64,000 bases of DNA from Trichopria drosophilae (Eukaryota; Arthropoda; Insecta; Hymenoptera; Diapriidae), in contig CM059587.1 of the NCBI GenBank assembly GCA_030407085.1, positions 18,201,001 to 18,265,000 on the forward strand. Reading direction: 5' to 3'. The position numbers were made by a program, and so were the translations under genes. The notes below the pieces were generated by a model. That model did no database searches. It had not been told where the DNA came from and saw nothing but the letters and a program-made list of their open reading frames with translations. Position 1 is the first letter of the stretch. Each line of letters begins with the position of its first letter. Positions 40,201 to 50,353 of the stretch are shown here, piece after piece.

Positions 40201-43200
40201 GTAGTTATTTCGAGAAAACTCATGTCTTATTAAGTATTTGCGATTGATATTTTGTATTACGACCACCGAATTGCAAAAATGACACGTAAAATTTTTCATT
40301 TTTTATATCGAATCGTTGCTCAATCTGGCAGAAAACACGATGCGGATAGAATAATGAGTATTTAGTGTTTCATATTGGCATAACCTCAAAATTCAAAATG
40401 GCAATATCACAATTCAACGTGTTAAGAGGCACCTCCCGATGGTTATTTCGAGAAAACTCATGTCTTGATAAAGTATTTGCGATTGAAATTCAGAAATTAC
40501 TTTCTACGCAATAAAAAATCCCAAAAGGAGTTAATCATGATTTTTGTACGTACATTTCTCAAAATAGAACATTTTACGGGCCATACCCGATTTCAGGCGC
40601 CATATTTTTTATCTTATTCCATTAAATACACCAAAACTTTTTTATTTTATAAACTAATATATTTTTAAAAATACCTTATCATATTCACTTGGATGAATGA
40701 TTATTAATTATTTCCTTATTACCGAATATTTTACGCCTTTAGGAGGGAACAACGTAGATCTTATCGACGTGGAATCGACGAACGACGAGGAGCAAATCTA
40801 CTGGTTAAGGCCAAAACTGAGACCATCCCCGGTGCAGTCATCGAACGATAATAATTTGGAGCAACCAGGCGACAAGGGTTGGCTGAACAAGAAATTGAAG
40901 CAGAAAGTCACCTTCAACGATCTGCCCAGTACGTCCGGCTCGCGGTAACTACCCTCCTCCCTCCTCTTGGTGTCTTTTGTATCTGTTCGCTTGTCCTCAT
41001 TCCCATGCACTGCTTCACACATTATTAATGTTTGACAATGCTTTGCGACGTTACTAGACAAAAGACAATTGCTTGCGAATGCCACGATGATGTAGAAAGT
41101 TTGACGCCATTGCGATTTTAGTTTTAGATTTGGTATTCAGACGACACTGTTATCAGAAGAAAATATTTAGCGGCTGAATGCGTTGATGTATTTTGTTGCA
41201 TACATCATTTGTACAATAGCGCTATTATGCAATTTCTGATATACCTAACCTCAAAATATCAATTTCAAGTGAGATGACTTTAAGTAATAATATTGATCGA
41301 CTGATTCGTTAGAAATAGTCACATTTTTGTTTCGTGACGTCAAATGTGATATTGTTCAGATCCTTCTAGTCTGGCCTTAGACGTAGGATTAGTATTATCT
41401 TTTTATATATAATACGATAATTATTATTTACTTAGGTTTTCAATAAAATTTTACAACAATCGTTTCTTCAATTTTTACATGTTTTTGTTTATACCTGTTT
41501 AAAATCTACATTTTTTTAAGAAAGAGGGCGTTTTATTACATATTTTCATACGTGCAACGTTTGAGTTTTACTATTTTTACCCACGTAAAACTTTGGGAAA
41601 ATACGTTGCGTTGTAATTTTACTCGTTAATAGTTCCATTTTTTAAGTGTATGTGTTCATAATACTCGATAAACTAAACTACCCGGCAAGAAGGGGACTAT
41701 GGATGTTGTGGGCTCATTTTAGAAAGTAACACATTATTCAACATTTTAAAACGTGTCCATCAAAGGCTGCTTTGTACTCATCGCATTATTTTGCTACTGA
41801 AGAAATTTAACGTACATAACTTCAAATATCAAGTACCGCAGTTTTAGAATAGCCATTTTACATACTTCTGAATAATAAAATTGACATAATTTGCTTGATA
41901 ACCTTTTTCTATAATAACAATAATTATTTATGGTACGATTTACAATTTTGAAAAGTAAAAATAACACGTCAACTTCATATTTGTTAAATCCTCTGTGTGC
42001 TTTCATTATGAATTTTAGAGAAGATTAAAACTAATTTTAATCCGCCCTGCAAAATGTACGTACGTTTTCTTCATATATTATTCCACGAATGCATCAAAAT
42101 ATAGCCGAAAATGTTGGCGAACCTATCAACACCATTAACGTCGGAGTTCAACGTTACCGAGGAAGAGAATCGCGGATATATTCTCTCACTTTCAGTCCCG
42201 ACGCGTCTTCTCGAATGCAGCATTCAAACCGATTTCCAATCCGTGTCTGCCTACGGTACCTTTTGATTCTCTCGCCTTCGATGGAAGCTGCACGCGACGG
42301 TGACAGTACTTCCATCCTTTTCCAGTCGACGCGACGGTTCGGTTCAAATTAATCGAGCTTTTGTGCTTTTCATCCCTTTCTCTAGTGGGATGCATTAGGT
42401 AGACATTTGCTAAAATCAATATGGGGACTTTTATTCGATACGTCGTACCAAAAATATGGAACAGCTTAAAAAATGAGTGGGGGTTTCCTGTAAATTATTT
42501 TACCTCGAAATGAAACTGATCTTGAAATCACTCGAGCTCGTCAGAATTTGCTTAAATTTTAGATGAAATAGTGCAGAAATATATCTTAAGCATATTTGTA
42601 ATTTTTTTCACATAACCATCTTTTTTTTATTTTATGGAATTTCGTATCGTAATTCTTAGCTGTAATATCAATTTTCTTGAATAATTATATGGGTTTTTAA
42701 TATATAGGACCGTAAAAAATAATTTCTTACAAATTCGAACTTATAAAATGTTGGATTTTACGTAAAATCTGTCTTATTTTTGAGGTTAGGAAAAAATCCT
42801 GACGTGATAATCGAGTAAAACTAAGTAACAAGCATCATAACGTCCTGATGAGCAATTTGGGGGCTACTCAAATGCTCATAGAATTTAATATTTAGATTTT
42901 GAAGGTGATGGTGAGATAGTTTTTAGTCATTTTTAAAATTATAAAGAATATTCCAAATGAGAGGAACTTAAATAATTTATTTGTAAATGTTACGAAAATA
43001 ATAAATGATAATAACATTACACGAATCAACATTCACCATGAAAGTGAGGTTATGTCTTTCTAACCCCGAATCACGACAAAAAAAAACAGACAAACATTTT
43101 TCGAAATTTTATGAATTTCCGTATACTATATTGGATCCACCATCTTGAGTTTGAAAAGTCTAACCTCAAATTGGTTATCAAATACTCAAAAAATACCTTT

Positions 43201-46200
43201 TGTTCATGAATGGTCATAATATTAAGATATTACGTAAAAATCAAATGACTTCTTGCCTTTCAATTCTCCATTTTAAAGTCGCCATATTGAATTTTGAAAT
43301 TCTACGTTCAGATTCGTAATCAGCGATAAAAAGAAAATGATATGTACGTAAGGGCGAAGAAATAATTTCTATTTGTTAAATTTCTGAAACTTTTCTTAGT
43401 AAACAAAGATTGATTGATTTTTAATGTTGTAATTGAAAACGATTGAATTTCATAATTGGGTTTCTGCATATCTGCAACGAATATAAATGGAAATGAAAAC
43501 TTAATGAATGTTCATTGGTAAATTCAATCTTGAAGCGTCACTTTCAAGATGGAGAGTACCTGCAGGAGCTTTTAACTTCAATTTCAAAGAACATGAAATT
43601 GCATAGAAAATGTTTAACTTTGAACTTGCAGAAAACGATCAATACATCGACCAGCTGTTTTTCCTTCACACTGACTAAAATATCTATTTATACGTGAATT
43701 CATATTTTGAACATTCTGATTTGATACACAATTGTCTGTAAGCAATAAAATAATAAAAATGTAACAAAAATAACACGTTAAATGTAGGTAAAAATGTTTC
43801 ATGTTGAAAATGCCCCAATAAAATATGCAATATTGATCGATCATAAGATAATGATTAATATGTAAACAGTCATGTCACACCATTTATAACTTAAATCGTA
43901 CATGTCACTAACTAAACTGCAATCAATCTCGAGTGAATTTACAGCAAATTAAATTCCGATATTATGGAAATAGTTTTGAGCAGAAATTCACAATATATAT
44001 TCATATTCAATTCGTAAAGGCTCCTTCTAGAATAGTATGTCATCGATCTGAACGTCGTATTTACTGTCAGGCTCGTACATTACAAAAGTTGTTTCAATCA
44101 AAAGAATAAATTTTGTTGTTATAATTATAATAAGCACGAGATGAGATTGAAAAATCGTTTGCAGTGAATATTTAATATATTTAATATAAAAGAAAATTAT
44201 TAGAAGTGATTCACTACCTACGATGTACAACGCGATACACGTGCTCCACCAAACGATAAAAGTTCGATATCAGCAGTTCAGTTAAAAATTAGGACTGCCA
44301 TTGCCATGGAGTGAGTTCGAAACGATTTCTAACCTCACTTACAGTGAAAATTGTCACTTCATTCAAGATAATCTAAATGTTACACGGTTGAAAATCACTT
44401 AATTTAAAGTGACATTTTAATCTTTAACATTTTTTTAGCAAAGCCTTGATTTAGCATTAAGGGCATTATAATTTTAATTTCATGTGATTTACGCAATAAG
44501 AGCAGTAATTTTGTTTTATGTGCTAATGCTAGAATTTCAACACGCACTAACGCACAGCCTGTGAGATTGCAATGTATGTGTTCCGCTCTACGTTCGCTTT
44601 CTGAACGATTTGCTTGAACCACTTTCGGGTCCTCGTAGCTGATTAGTAGTCTCTTTTATCGAGAAACGAAAGCAGCGAAAGACATTTTATTGAAATTTAC
44701 TGAATTTTACTGTCTTTATTGTTTAGTAATAAGGGAAAAGCCAGACGAGGCATTGCTGATGGCGGTCCAGACGACGATGGAGACTATGCCACATTACGGG
44801 AACTTCCGTTAGTGGCATCATTGGATCATACCGATGATTCCACTTCAGAAGAAAATAAGGTTGGTATCACTAATGCATACTTTGTGTATTAATTATTATT
44901 TGCAATCTACATGTGATAACAAAATGGTGTTGTAATAAGCGACTTTTCAAAAAAACTATTGACGTTAAATATTTCGGAAAACACCCTAATAGCACGAGAA
45001 GATACCAGGACGGTTACTCTAACCTTAAAAGTTACCAACATTGCACGAAGGAATTCTGAAAATGTCCGCATTTTTTAGTGATTTTAACATCTAACCTTAT
45101 TATAATATTAATAAAGATTACTATTTAACATTTATATACGCGAATATTTACACCTTCAAATATTCTTATTTATTACAAGCTTACAATGTAAGGTTCGTGT
45201 AATCTTTCTGGGACATTCATGTGCTATTAGGCTAATGAAATATAAAAATTTCACAAACATAATTCAGATCGATAAGGAAGCAATGAAATCTATTCAGGTT
45301 TTAATACTTGCTAACCTATACGGCACATATCACAGTAATATCCCTAGTGAAATGATCACGTAATCGTGTTTTATTTTTGAATTTACAGTATTTTCCGATA
45401 CGCCATTCGAAATGCAGGGTTTGAGTTATAAAAAACACCCATCACAAAATTTATTTTGTTGCGTTTTAATACTAAAAAGTACTATTAAACATTTGGTCCC
45501 TTTGAAACGTACATTTGTCCATACGTGGAAAGAAGCTGAAATTAATTACTCGAGGGATTTCGGGGTCGCTTATTACGAATCAGAACTCAGATTTTAAACA
45601 TTCAAAATAACGGATCCAATATGACGGAAAAAAAATTAAAATTGACATTTTAAATTTCGAAAATTCGACATCATATTCGTAATCAGCGACACCAAAAAGC
45701 GACTAGTAACATATTTCAAGTAAATCCAATAAATTTCTTACTTTATCATCCACCATTTTGTATCCGCCATATAGGATCGGCCATTTTGATTTTTGAAAAA
45801 ATGACCCCAGATTCGTTATTAACGACCAGCGGTATTTCATATAGATTTTTTTCAAATTTTTTTACGTGCAGGTTAGTCACAATTGCATTTATTATAAAAA
45901 AAGCGATTTTATTTTTAACAATATGCAGTAATAAACATTTTTATGTCTTTATTATAGTGGAGAATAACGTACACTATATGGCATAAAATTCGAAAATTGC
46001 GAATAAGTTTAGAGAAAAAGTTGACACTTTGAAGTATTACTAACAAGGGGAGACTGCCAACTGTTCCCCGTCGATCATAACGGGTATGAAATATGTTGTT
46101 CTATATCAAAATCCATTAGACATGTGTTTTTTCTTTTCTTACAATGGGCATTTGTTTACAAGATATCGGCAATAAACAAAATTTATTAATAATGTGACAT

Positions 46201-49200
46201 TTCACAGTACAAATTCATCAAATTAAGCTGAAATTTGATACTTAGGGTTTTTGGGGTCGCTGAGTTCGAATCCGCGACAAAAAATTCAACATTCAAAATG
46301 TCGGATCTAATATGGCGGAGATTACTTTTGAAAATGTATTGAGTTCGCATAAAACTTATTACTCGGGGGCTTTTGAGGTCGCTGAATTTGAATACATCAT
46401 AAAAAATTCAAAATTCAAAATGGAGGATCCAAGATGGCCGACATTATTTTTGAAAAGTTATTAAGTTCGCTAAAACTTATTACTCGTGGGTAAAATTTTT
46501 TATTTAAATGTTCAATATTCAACTTGAAGCAGATGCAGTTACCTACTGCTTAAATAAATTACTTGATATGAAAATTAACAGTAGTAAAATTTGTAGACAG
46601 GTATAATCATTATCAATTTTGATGGGAGATCAAATGGTACTACTATTGAGAACTCAACTGAAAAATACTGAAATATAATACATAATAAAAAAAAATACAA
46701 TTTCAAATCACAATACAGACATTAAAAAATAGAAAAAACAAAACAAAACCTTAAAATTTTGCATTTTTGTTCATATATTCGAAATCAACGACCCCACAAA
46801 TCCCCATGTAAGAATAAAATATCAGCTTAATTTGATGAATTTGTACTGTGAAATGCCACATTATTAATAAAATTTGTTTATTGCTGATATCTTGTAAACA
46901 AATGCCCATTGGCAAAAAAGAAAAAACGCGTGTCTAATGGATTTTGATATAGAACAACATATTTCATCCCCGTCATGATCGGCGGGGTGTTGGCAGTCTT
47001 CCCTTGTAAGCCGCAAAGAGTTACAGGGTTAAGGCGTACAAACTTTGAAGGGTTGCTGGAACTTTAGGGTTCGAATCTCCGATAGAGTTAGAAACTTTTT
47101 TTCGTTATTATTTATTTCCTAGCTTCGAAAAATACGATAAAATTGGAATGCGTGTGTGTGTTTATCTCTGTTTCGGCGAAACTGTAACCGTGGAAGATAA
47201 AGAAATAAAACGATAAATTATTTGTCTTTTTTCTAAATTTGTCTGAAATGGTTTGGAAATTACCGTTTACTTCCAGCAAGGCTACTTCGTTATAAATTTA
47301 CAACTTTGAGCATTGGTCGTGTTAAGCGACGGGTGGCACCGCGTTAGTAGAATTAAAATCACATAATTGTAGTTACATAATCTTGTAATCATTTGTTTTA
47401 AATAGTTTTCGGAAAAACTCTGATTTTAGTTGTACTAACGCGACGTCACCTGTAGTTTAATACGTCAAATATTAAAAAACGTCGTAAGATTACACGACTT
47501 TTTCTAGTGTAAATTAAATTTTGTACAGTCAAAAAGGTTAGCGGGAGCAATTTGAAGGTTACGTCAACTTCACAATGTAACATGTTGAACTGCAATGGTA
47601 ACTAATACGATTATAATGCTTCAACGTCCGAAGTTATCCCCTTATTGTCTGATGATCGAGACAGGAGAGGAAACGAAACTCCCTTATTGTCTGTCCCCAC
47701 TCCCACTGACTTTCTACTCATCAGGTTACCGCCCTAGGGTAACCGGGTAATAACGGGGTTTGATCAATTACGGAGGATTGAAATATTACAGAATACTGTA
47801 CACTTACTGTAATATTACGTGCCGTGTGATCTGAATTATGTTTTTGAGACATAAACAATTCATGCATTTATAAGCAATGAAATTAATCAAGATTTTGTAC
47901 CATAAAATATTTGTCTCTTATCGACAATTTACTATCTTTAACTATTCATTGAAACCCCTTTAACCGTGTATATAAAATGTCACACACTCTTTAAACACGT
48001 CACCCGACACTTATTTCATTGTAAAAAGCATTGTCTACTTTTGTTTGGTCCGCTTTCGTATTCTCAACACTTACAAAATTTTCCTCATGTATTGTCATAC
48101 CCACATCTATAGCAATGCCTTTGTTTCCGCTCTAGCCTTGGGGGAAGTGGCCGGTGCCTCGTAGGAATAATCCTATATACACGGATGTAAGAATCATGCA
48201 TTCAGTTTAAATTATTATTTTTTGCACTAACAGACTGTCCTTTTATGAGTGTGATATAGCCTTTGCTTCGCTATTCAAAGTACAAAAGTTACATGGGAAT
48301 TCGGGTGGATTGAATTTTGTGCATTTCATATCAGAACAACTCTCCTATCCTTTCATATAAATCACATTACAACATTTTGTTTGAGTCAAATTTCTGATTT
48401 CACGAAGCAAAGGCTAAATATGGTTATAAACTAACGAACATTTGTTACTGGGTGTCTATATATTACTTTTCATTTCATTAAAAAAAATCTTGCACTAGCC
48501 TGACATTAGATGTAGAATGTAGTTGATCATTACTCCGACATTCCATAATATACAGAAAACACCAATCGACACAATTTCTTAAGAAAAAACTCTAACAAGA
48601 ATGACATAGAGAAAGATTGTCTATAATATTATGTAACTTCTTCGACGGTAGTTTTAATGAAGTTGAATATTAATCACATTTAAATATAATACGTTTTTGT
48701 TAATAAAAAAATATTACTGAAAATAATCCTTAAGACATTCTAAATTATTATGATATTCGATTTTTACCGTCGATGAGGTTAACAACCTGCTTCGAGCATT
48801 AACTATTAATGATGCATGTTCTAACAGCTTTTGGAGTGTGTAAACGACGATCAGGTGACCTACTATGCCAGTGGCAGTCGCGACTTGCAACCTTCTGAAG
48901 GCGACCCGTCGCCACTTTTGACCCCCGATCCCTTGCCTGATCCTAATTTGGAGTCTCTTCCGCTACCACCGCCGACACCTACCTCGGCGCCATTAAATGA
49001 TGTCTCTTCAGGAATTGCGGCAACAGTAAATTCCCAGGTATGATCTGAGAGTTTTCCATTAGAATCATCTAGAACTGAAATTTATGTTAGGTATTCTTTC
49101 GTACAGAGGATGACATCGATATTTTCAAATTACTTTTTTCCTTTTATTTAACTTTCTTTGTTAGACGAGTCGTGGACACTCTGCACGGTACTAACGAGAA

Positions 49201-50353
49201 TGGTTCGACATTATTGCATCCGCATTCGAATTCTTAATGAACAATTCTGAAGATATTTTAAAAAAACAATGCATTAACCACTATTTTAACTTTTCAGCTC
49301 GTGAGCGGACAAACCCCGCGTTGTTTACGCCGAGCGGATTCTGGAATGCCCCATGAGGAACTGACGCCCAGGTCGGATTCGTCGAATTCACCACCACTGG
49401 ATGCTGGAGGAAGCTCGAACGGCCACAATAGCAATACTAGCAGTCACAGCGAGACATCTAGTGGAGTACACAGCAACGCTAGCAACACTAGCAACGCATC
49501 CCATGGTAGTAGTTCGCATCGTCGCGCCAACAGCGTGGAAGATCTTACTAACGAACCTCGCGAGGAACCGCAATGGAGAAGTTGTTCCTTGCAACGAGGA
49601 ACCCAACCGCCGACCTCAAATGGGACATTCGCCGTGTCGGTTACTACGGTCAGAGCATCGGTCTCTCAAAATAGCTCGTTGTATGTGAACCATACACCAT
49701 TGTATAACGGGGTCAGCGAGAGGGGAACCGGATGTCCCGCCGTCATCTTGGAGAACCCCAACGAGTCGACCGTAGTGATTCGCCGCAAAACGTCGCGTCC
49801 GAAGCTCGCGGAACCGTTGGATCCGAACGAAGAACCGTTTGGAAGATCCACAAATATGAGGATGACGTCATTTACGGAGACCAACGACCTTCGGGCAATC
49901 CAAGCGTCATCGGCAACCCTTCCCCATTACCCGACGCAGCCGGTGGTTACGTACCCTCATTGCTCGACAATGCCGTTGCCCCACGCGTCTCACGTGATTG
50001 CTGGTTCCAGCATGAACGGATCGAGCGGAAGTTGCGGTTCTGTTCCAAGGCACACGACACCACCGCCCCCAACGTCGGTCCAGGGCTCCATTCCGGTACA
50101 TACTACGTTACCGTCGCATCATAATGGAGTAAGACTTCTCCTTCACGGCGGCTCGAATCCTTTCGTCAAGCGCTTCCCACCAGTCCAGACCCATACTCAA
50201 CCTTGGGCTCTGTCCGGAGGTCATCACACTTTCCCACAGCTTCCGACGAACGGTAAACTAGCGCCGCCGGGTCAAGTTAGGCAATCAGATCGCGACTCTG
50301 CCAATTTCTCGATGGCCAGTAGTGGAGATTCGGATACCTGTTTGCCGCATTAG
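21947..50353 (+). CDS. tinc: Protein tincar, multi-pass membrane protein (11 coding exons)
   Basis: Coding exons: 21947-22229, 22875-23099, 23246-23377, 36940-37479, 37554-37741, 37846-38039, 38609-39111, 40743-40944, 44727-44859, 48828-49037, 49298-50353. All junctions are GT-AG and the phases agree throughout, giving 3666 nt and about 1221 residues; the fruit-fly protein is somewhat longer. The first third has three membrane spans. A large loop follows with an NLT glycosylation sequon and a Ser/Thr/Arg-rich stretch. Then come four or five further spans ending near ILACIVGTVFHLLLWLLLWI, and a long hydrophilic tail with acidic, proline-rich and Ser/Asn-rich parts. Fly tincar is expressed in Tinman-positive cardioblasts and acts in eye development with Hedgehog signalling; its molecular activity is unknown. 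The start was chosen as the first ATG after the acceptor at 21940. The fourth intron is 13.6 kb and holds a DIRS-like element in antisense. Confidence 0.95.
22875..23099 (+). CDS. tinc: tincar coding exon 2: loop and second membrane span
   Basis: Begins AYLSLPWPADAPPPKIELHA, then the span CLVLAGTGVLLLPILLASAF, then a short loop with an NNSS glycosylation-like sequon. Acceptor TTTATCTGCAG, donor GTAAGG, phase 1 at both ends. Confidence 0.93.
23246..23377 (+). CDS. tinc: tincar coding exon 3: third membrane span
   Basis: Reads GLANNLWRHGGPTAAFVHLC, then AMCFLLPSLLMEARLIHAGF. Acceptor TTTATTTTCAAG, donor GTAATT, phase 1 at both ends. It precedes the 13.6 kb intron. Confidence 0.93.
28570..30060 (-). 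mobile_element. 5'-truncated DIRS-like retrotransposon
   Basis: The fragment covers the second half of the reverse transcriptase, RNase H and the following C-terminal domain. Remnant RT-like residues (FLIFLSDRFHRKF, frameshifted) sit just upstream of the ORF at about 30005-30050. Similarity seems to continue past the stop to about 28570 in another frame. No gag, tyrosine recombinase or terminal repeat is visible in the window, so both ends look lost. Confidence 0.75.
28653..30002 (-). CDS. Reverse transcriptase-RNase H polyprotein of a DIRS-like element
   Basis: An uninterrupted 449-codon ORF. From the N-terminus: TSAPYIFTKLLKP (RT), the catalytic YLDDILVFG at about residue 37, and LGFIYDSE typical of the RT thumb region. 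The RNase H follows with ILSDASSSGWG, INSLEILA, VDNTTAVALINKIG and DNFEADYESRR, which supply the expected acidic residues. The C-terminus has PHWPNQVWFPLFLKKL, close to the VPDWPTQPW-type stretch of DIRS and related tyrosine-recombinase elements. The first methionine is probably not the true start, because the RT fingers are missing. It lies antisense inside a tincar intron. The family call rests on motif order and wording, without a search. Confidence 0.8.
   Translation of the reverse strand: MPYNKNLVYVTSAPYIFTKLLKPVMSKLREKGYLSVIYLDDILVFGNSYDECRKNIQETRNLLENLGFIINEEKSCMIPSTRCIFLGFIYDSENMSIELPKNKIEKYKELITKFMNFKVCTIRNFAAFIGVLGSCCTSLKYGRVHIKNFEREKFLALKKYGGDFEASMALSNYLQIDFKWWYCNIGKAICPITQFKPLLEILSDASSSGWGSSCKDQRTHGFWNEDERKLHINSLEILAPFFSLKCFTNDLRNCDILLRVDNTTAVALINKIGSIKFPGMNNIIRQIWDWWEQRNNWVFVSYIRSKDNFEADYESRRLEPETEFSLSQSAFQTITHQMGMAQIDLFATRTNTKCKLYVSWFKDPGSLTVDAFTFKWNNYFFYAFPPFTVTLRVLQKIKHEGARGIVVVPHWPNQVWFPLFLKKLDSKPVYFKPNINLLRSLHRRTDHYR
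36940..37479 (+). CDS. tinc: tincar coding exon 4: large loop
   Basis: Begins DAIWRTDLDWVVTHHDRLVL, completing FLPK-D across the long intron. It then has a Thr/Ser-rich stretch with a sequon (NLTL), and an Arg/Ser-rich patch. Phase 1 at both ends, 540 nt. The start is well conserved in style; the middle is low-complexity and likely variable between species. Confidence 0.93.
37554..37741 (+). CDS. tinc: tincar coding exon 5: membrane spans
   Basis: Reads DEDYGPITLEYLNYAMALCV, then the hydrophobic stretches around PAIFWASNKALGTIFSIQLV and SAQSLLAYAGMSIVYK. The preceding intron is only 74 nt. Ends in phase 0. Confidence 0.95.
37846..38039 (+). CDS. tinc: tincar coding exon 6: loop and membrane span
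   Basis: Reads VQVMGPLKVLPFLRHRSVPT, then the span LAIFALSSLLVLCSSMVMYL. Acceptor TTCGTGCAG, donor GTAAGT, ends in phase 2. Confidence 0.95.
38609..39111 (+). CDS. tinc: tincar coding exon 7: two membrane spans and tail start
   Basis: Reads RFTAFLNQERERRVITTKVG, then the spans AALCLFLAIAICNAPLLYDY and VILACIVGTVFHLLLWLLLW, then the basic stop-transfer region VKQKWTFKLRV and the hydrophilic tail. Starts in phase 2 and ends in phase 1. Confidence 0.95.
39112..40742 (+). other. tincar intron 7 with a tandem duplication
   Basis: AT-rich. The duplication at 40025-40490 is the only structure seen. Confidence 0.6.
40025..40490. repeat. Two tandem copies of a roughly 230-bp unit
   Basis: The unit starting GAATTGCAAAAATGACAC near 40029 recurs near 40267. 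Both copies contain ATCGAATCGTTGCTCAATCT, GATGCGGATAGAATAATGAG and TTCGAGAAAACTCATGTCTT. Scattered substitutions show that the duplication is not recent. Confidence 0.85.
40743..40944 (+). CDS. tinc: tincar coding exon 8: acidic tail
   Basis: Reads GGNNVDLIDVESTNDEEQIY, then WLRPKLRPSP, and ends VTFNDLPSTSGSR across the junction. Acceptor TTTACGCCTTTAG, donor GTAACT, ends in phase 2. Confidence 0.92.
40945..44726 (+). other. tincar intron 8
   Basis: AT-rich with no gene. The segment near 43110-43330 has wording shared with other repeats in this window (see the dispersed GTCGCTGATTACGAATC motif), so part of it is probably old transposon. Confidence 0.5.
44727..44859 (+). CDS. tinc: tincar coding exon 9
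   Basis: Short exon reading NKGKARRGIADGGPDDDGDY, then ATLRELPLVASLDH and TDDSTSEENK. No ORF longer than the exon exposes it; it was found from the acceptor TTATTGTTTAG, the donor GTTGGT and the phase match (2 to 0). Confidence 0.9.
46044..47006. mobile_element. Non-autonomous inverted-repeat element, TAA target duplication, 963 bp
   Basis: Ends read CAAGGGGAGACTGCCAAC (left) and CAAGGGAAGACTGCCAAC (right, - strand). TAA is present at 46041-46043 and 47007-47009. The inverted arms stay alignable for about 240 bp, including ACAAATTCATCAAATTAAGC and its inverse. The middle has two direct copies (about 46250-46370 and 46371-46490) that each begin GGTCGCTGA and contain an ATTCAAAATG string and TTATTACTCG. 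There is no transposase. A PIF/Harbinger origin is inferred from the TAA flank only. Confidence 0.75.
47011..47095 (+). other. tRNA-like sequence, possible SINE head
   Basis: GGTTAAGGCG (47028-47037) resembles the end of a pol III A-box region, and GGTTCGAATCT (47068-47078) is close to the B-box GGTTCGANTCC. The spacing and a TTTGAA string at the anticodon position recall tRNA-Ser. I cannot form a full acceptor stem, so a functional tRNA is unlikely. It abuts the right end of the 46044-47006 element. Confidence 0.3.
48828..49037 (+). CDS. tinc: tincar coding exon 10: proline-rich tail
   Basis: Reads LLECVNDDQVTYYASGSRDL, then a proline-rich stretch (PLPDPNLESLPLPPPTPT), ending at Gln in phase 0. 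Acceptor TGTTCTAACAG, donor GTATGA. Confidence 0.92.
49298..50353 (+). CDS. tinc: tincar coding exon 11: Ser/Asn/His-rich C-terminus
   Basis: 351 codons plus TAG at 50351-50353. It begins LVSGQTPRCLRRADS, runs into a Ser/Asn/His/Gly-rich tract, then the more complex ILENPNESTVVIRRKTSRPK, and ends GDSDTCLPH. The overlapping ORFs in other frames here are shadows of this GC-rich exon. Confidence 0.95.
   Translation, partial: LVSGQTPRCLRRADSGMPHEELTPRSDSSNSPPLDAGGSSNGHNSNTSSHSETSSGVHSNASNTSNASHGSSSHRRANSVEDLTNEPREEPQWRSCSLQRGTQPPTSNGTFAVSVTTVRASVSQNSSLYVNHTPLYNGVSERGTGCPAVILENPNESTVVIRRKTSRPKLAEPLDPNEEPFGRSTNMRMTSFTETNDLRAIQASSATLPHYPTQPVVTYPHCSTMPLPHASHVIAGSSMNGSSGSCGSVPRHTTPPPPTSVQGSIPVHTTLPSHHNGVRLLLHGGSNPFVKRFPPVQTHTQPWALSGGHHTFPQLPTNGKLAPPGQVRQSDRDSANFSMASSGDSDTCLPH

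Larger units (their letters stand above)
44860..48827 (+). other. tincar intron 9 with repeats
   Basis: Contains degenerate repeat wording at 45540-45850, the inverted-repeat element at 46044-47006 and a tRNA-like string at 47011-47095. Otherwise AT-rich and without a gene. Confidence 0.5.

Noticed and set aside
47645..47690. CTGATGA followed 19 nt later by GAAAC on the + strand, resembling hammerhead boxes
   Set aside because: No stem II can form between the boxes and no stem I or stem III pairing is present, unlike the 13.7 kb hairpin.
49401..50124. Several long ORFs in other frames (95 and 130 codons +, 72 and 64 codons -)
   Set aside because: They are shadows of tincar exon 11, whose frame joins the upstream exons and has recognisable tincar sequence.
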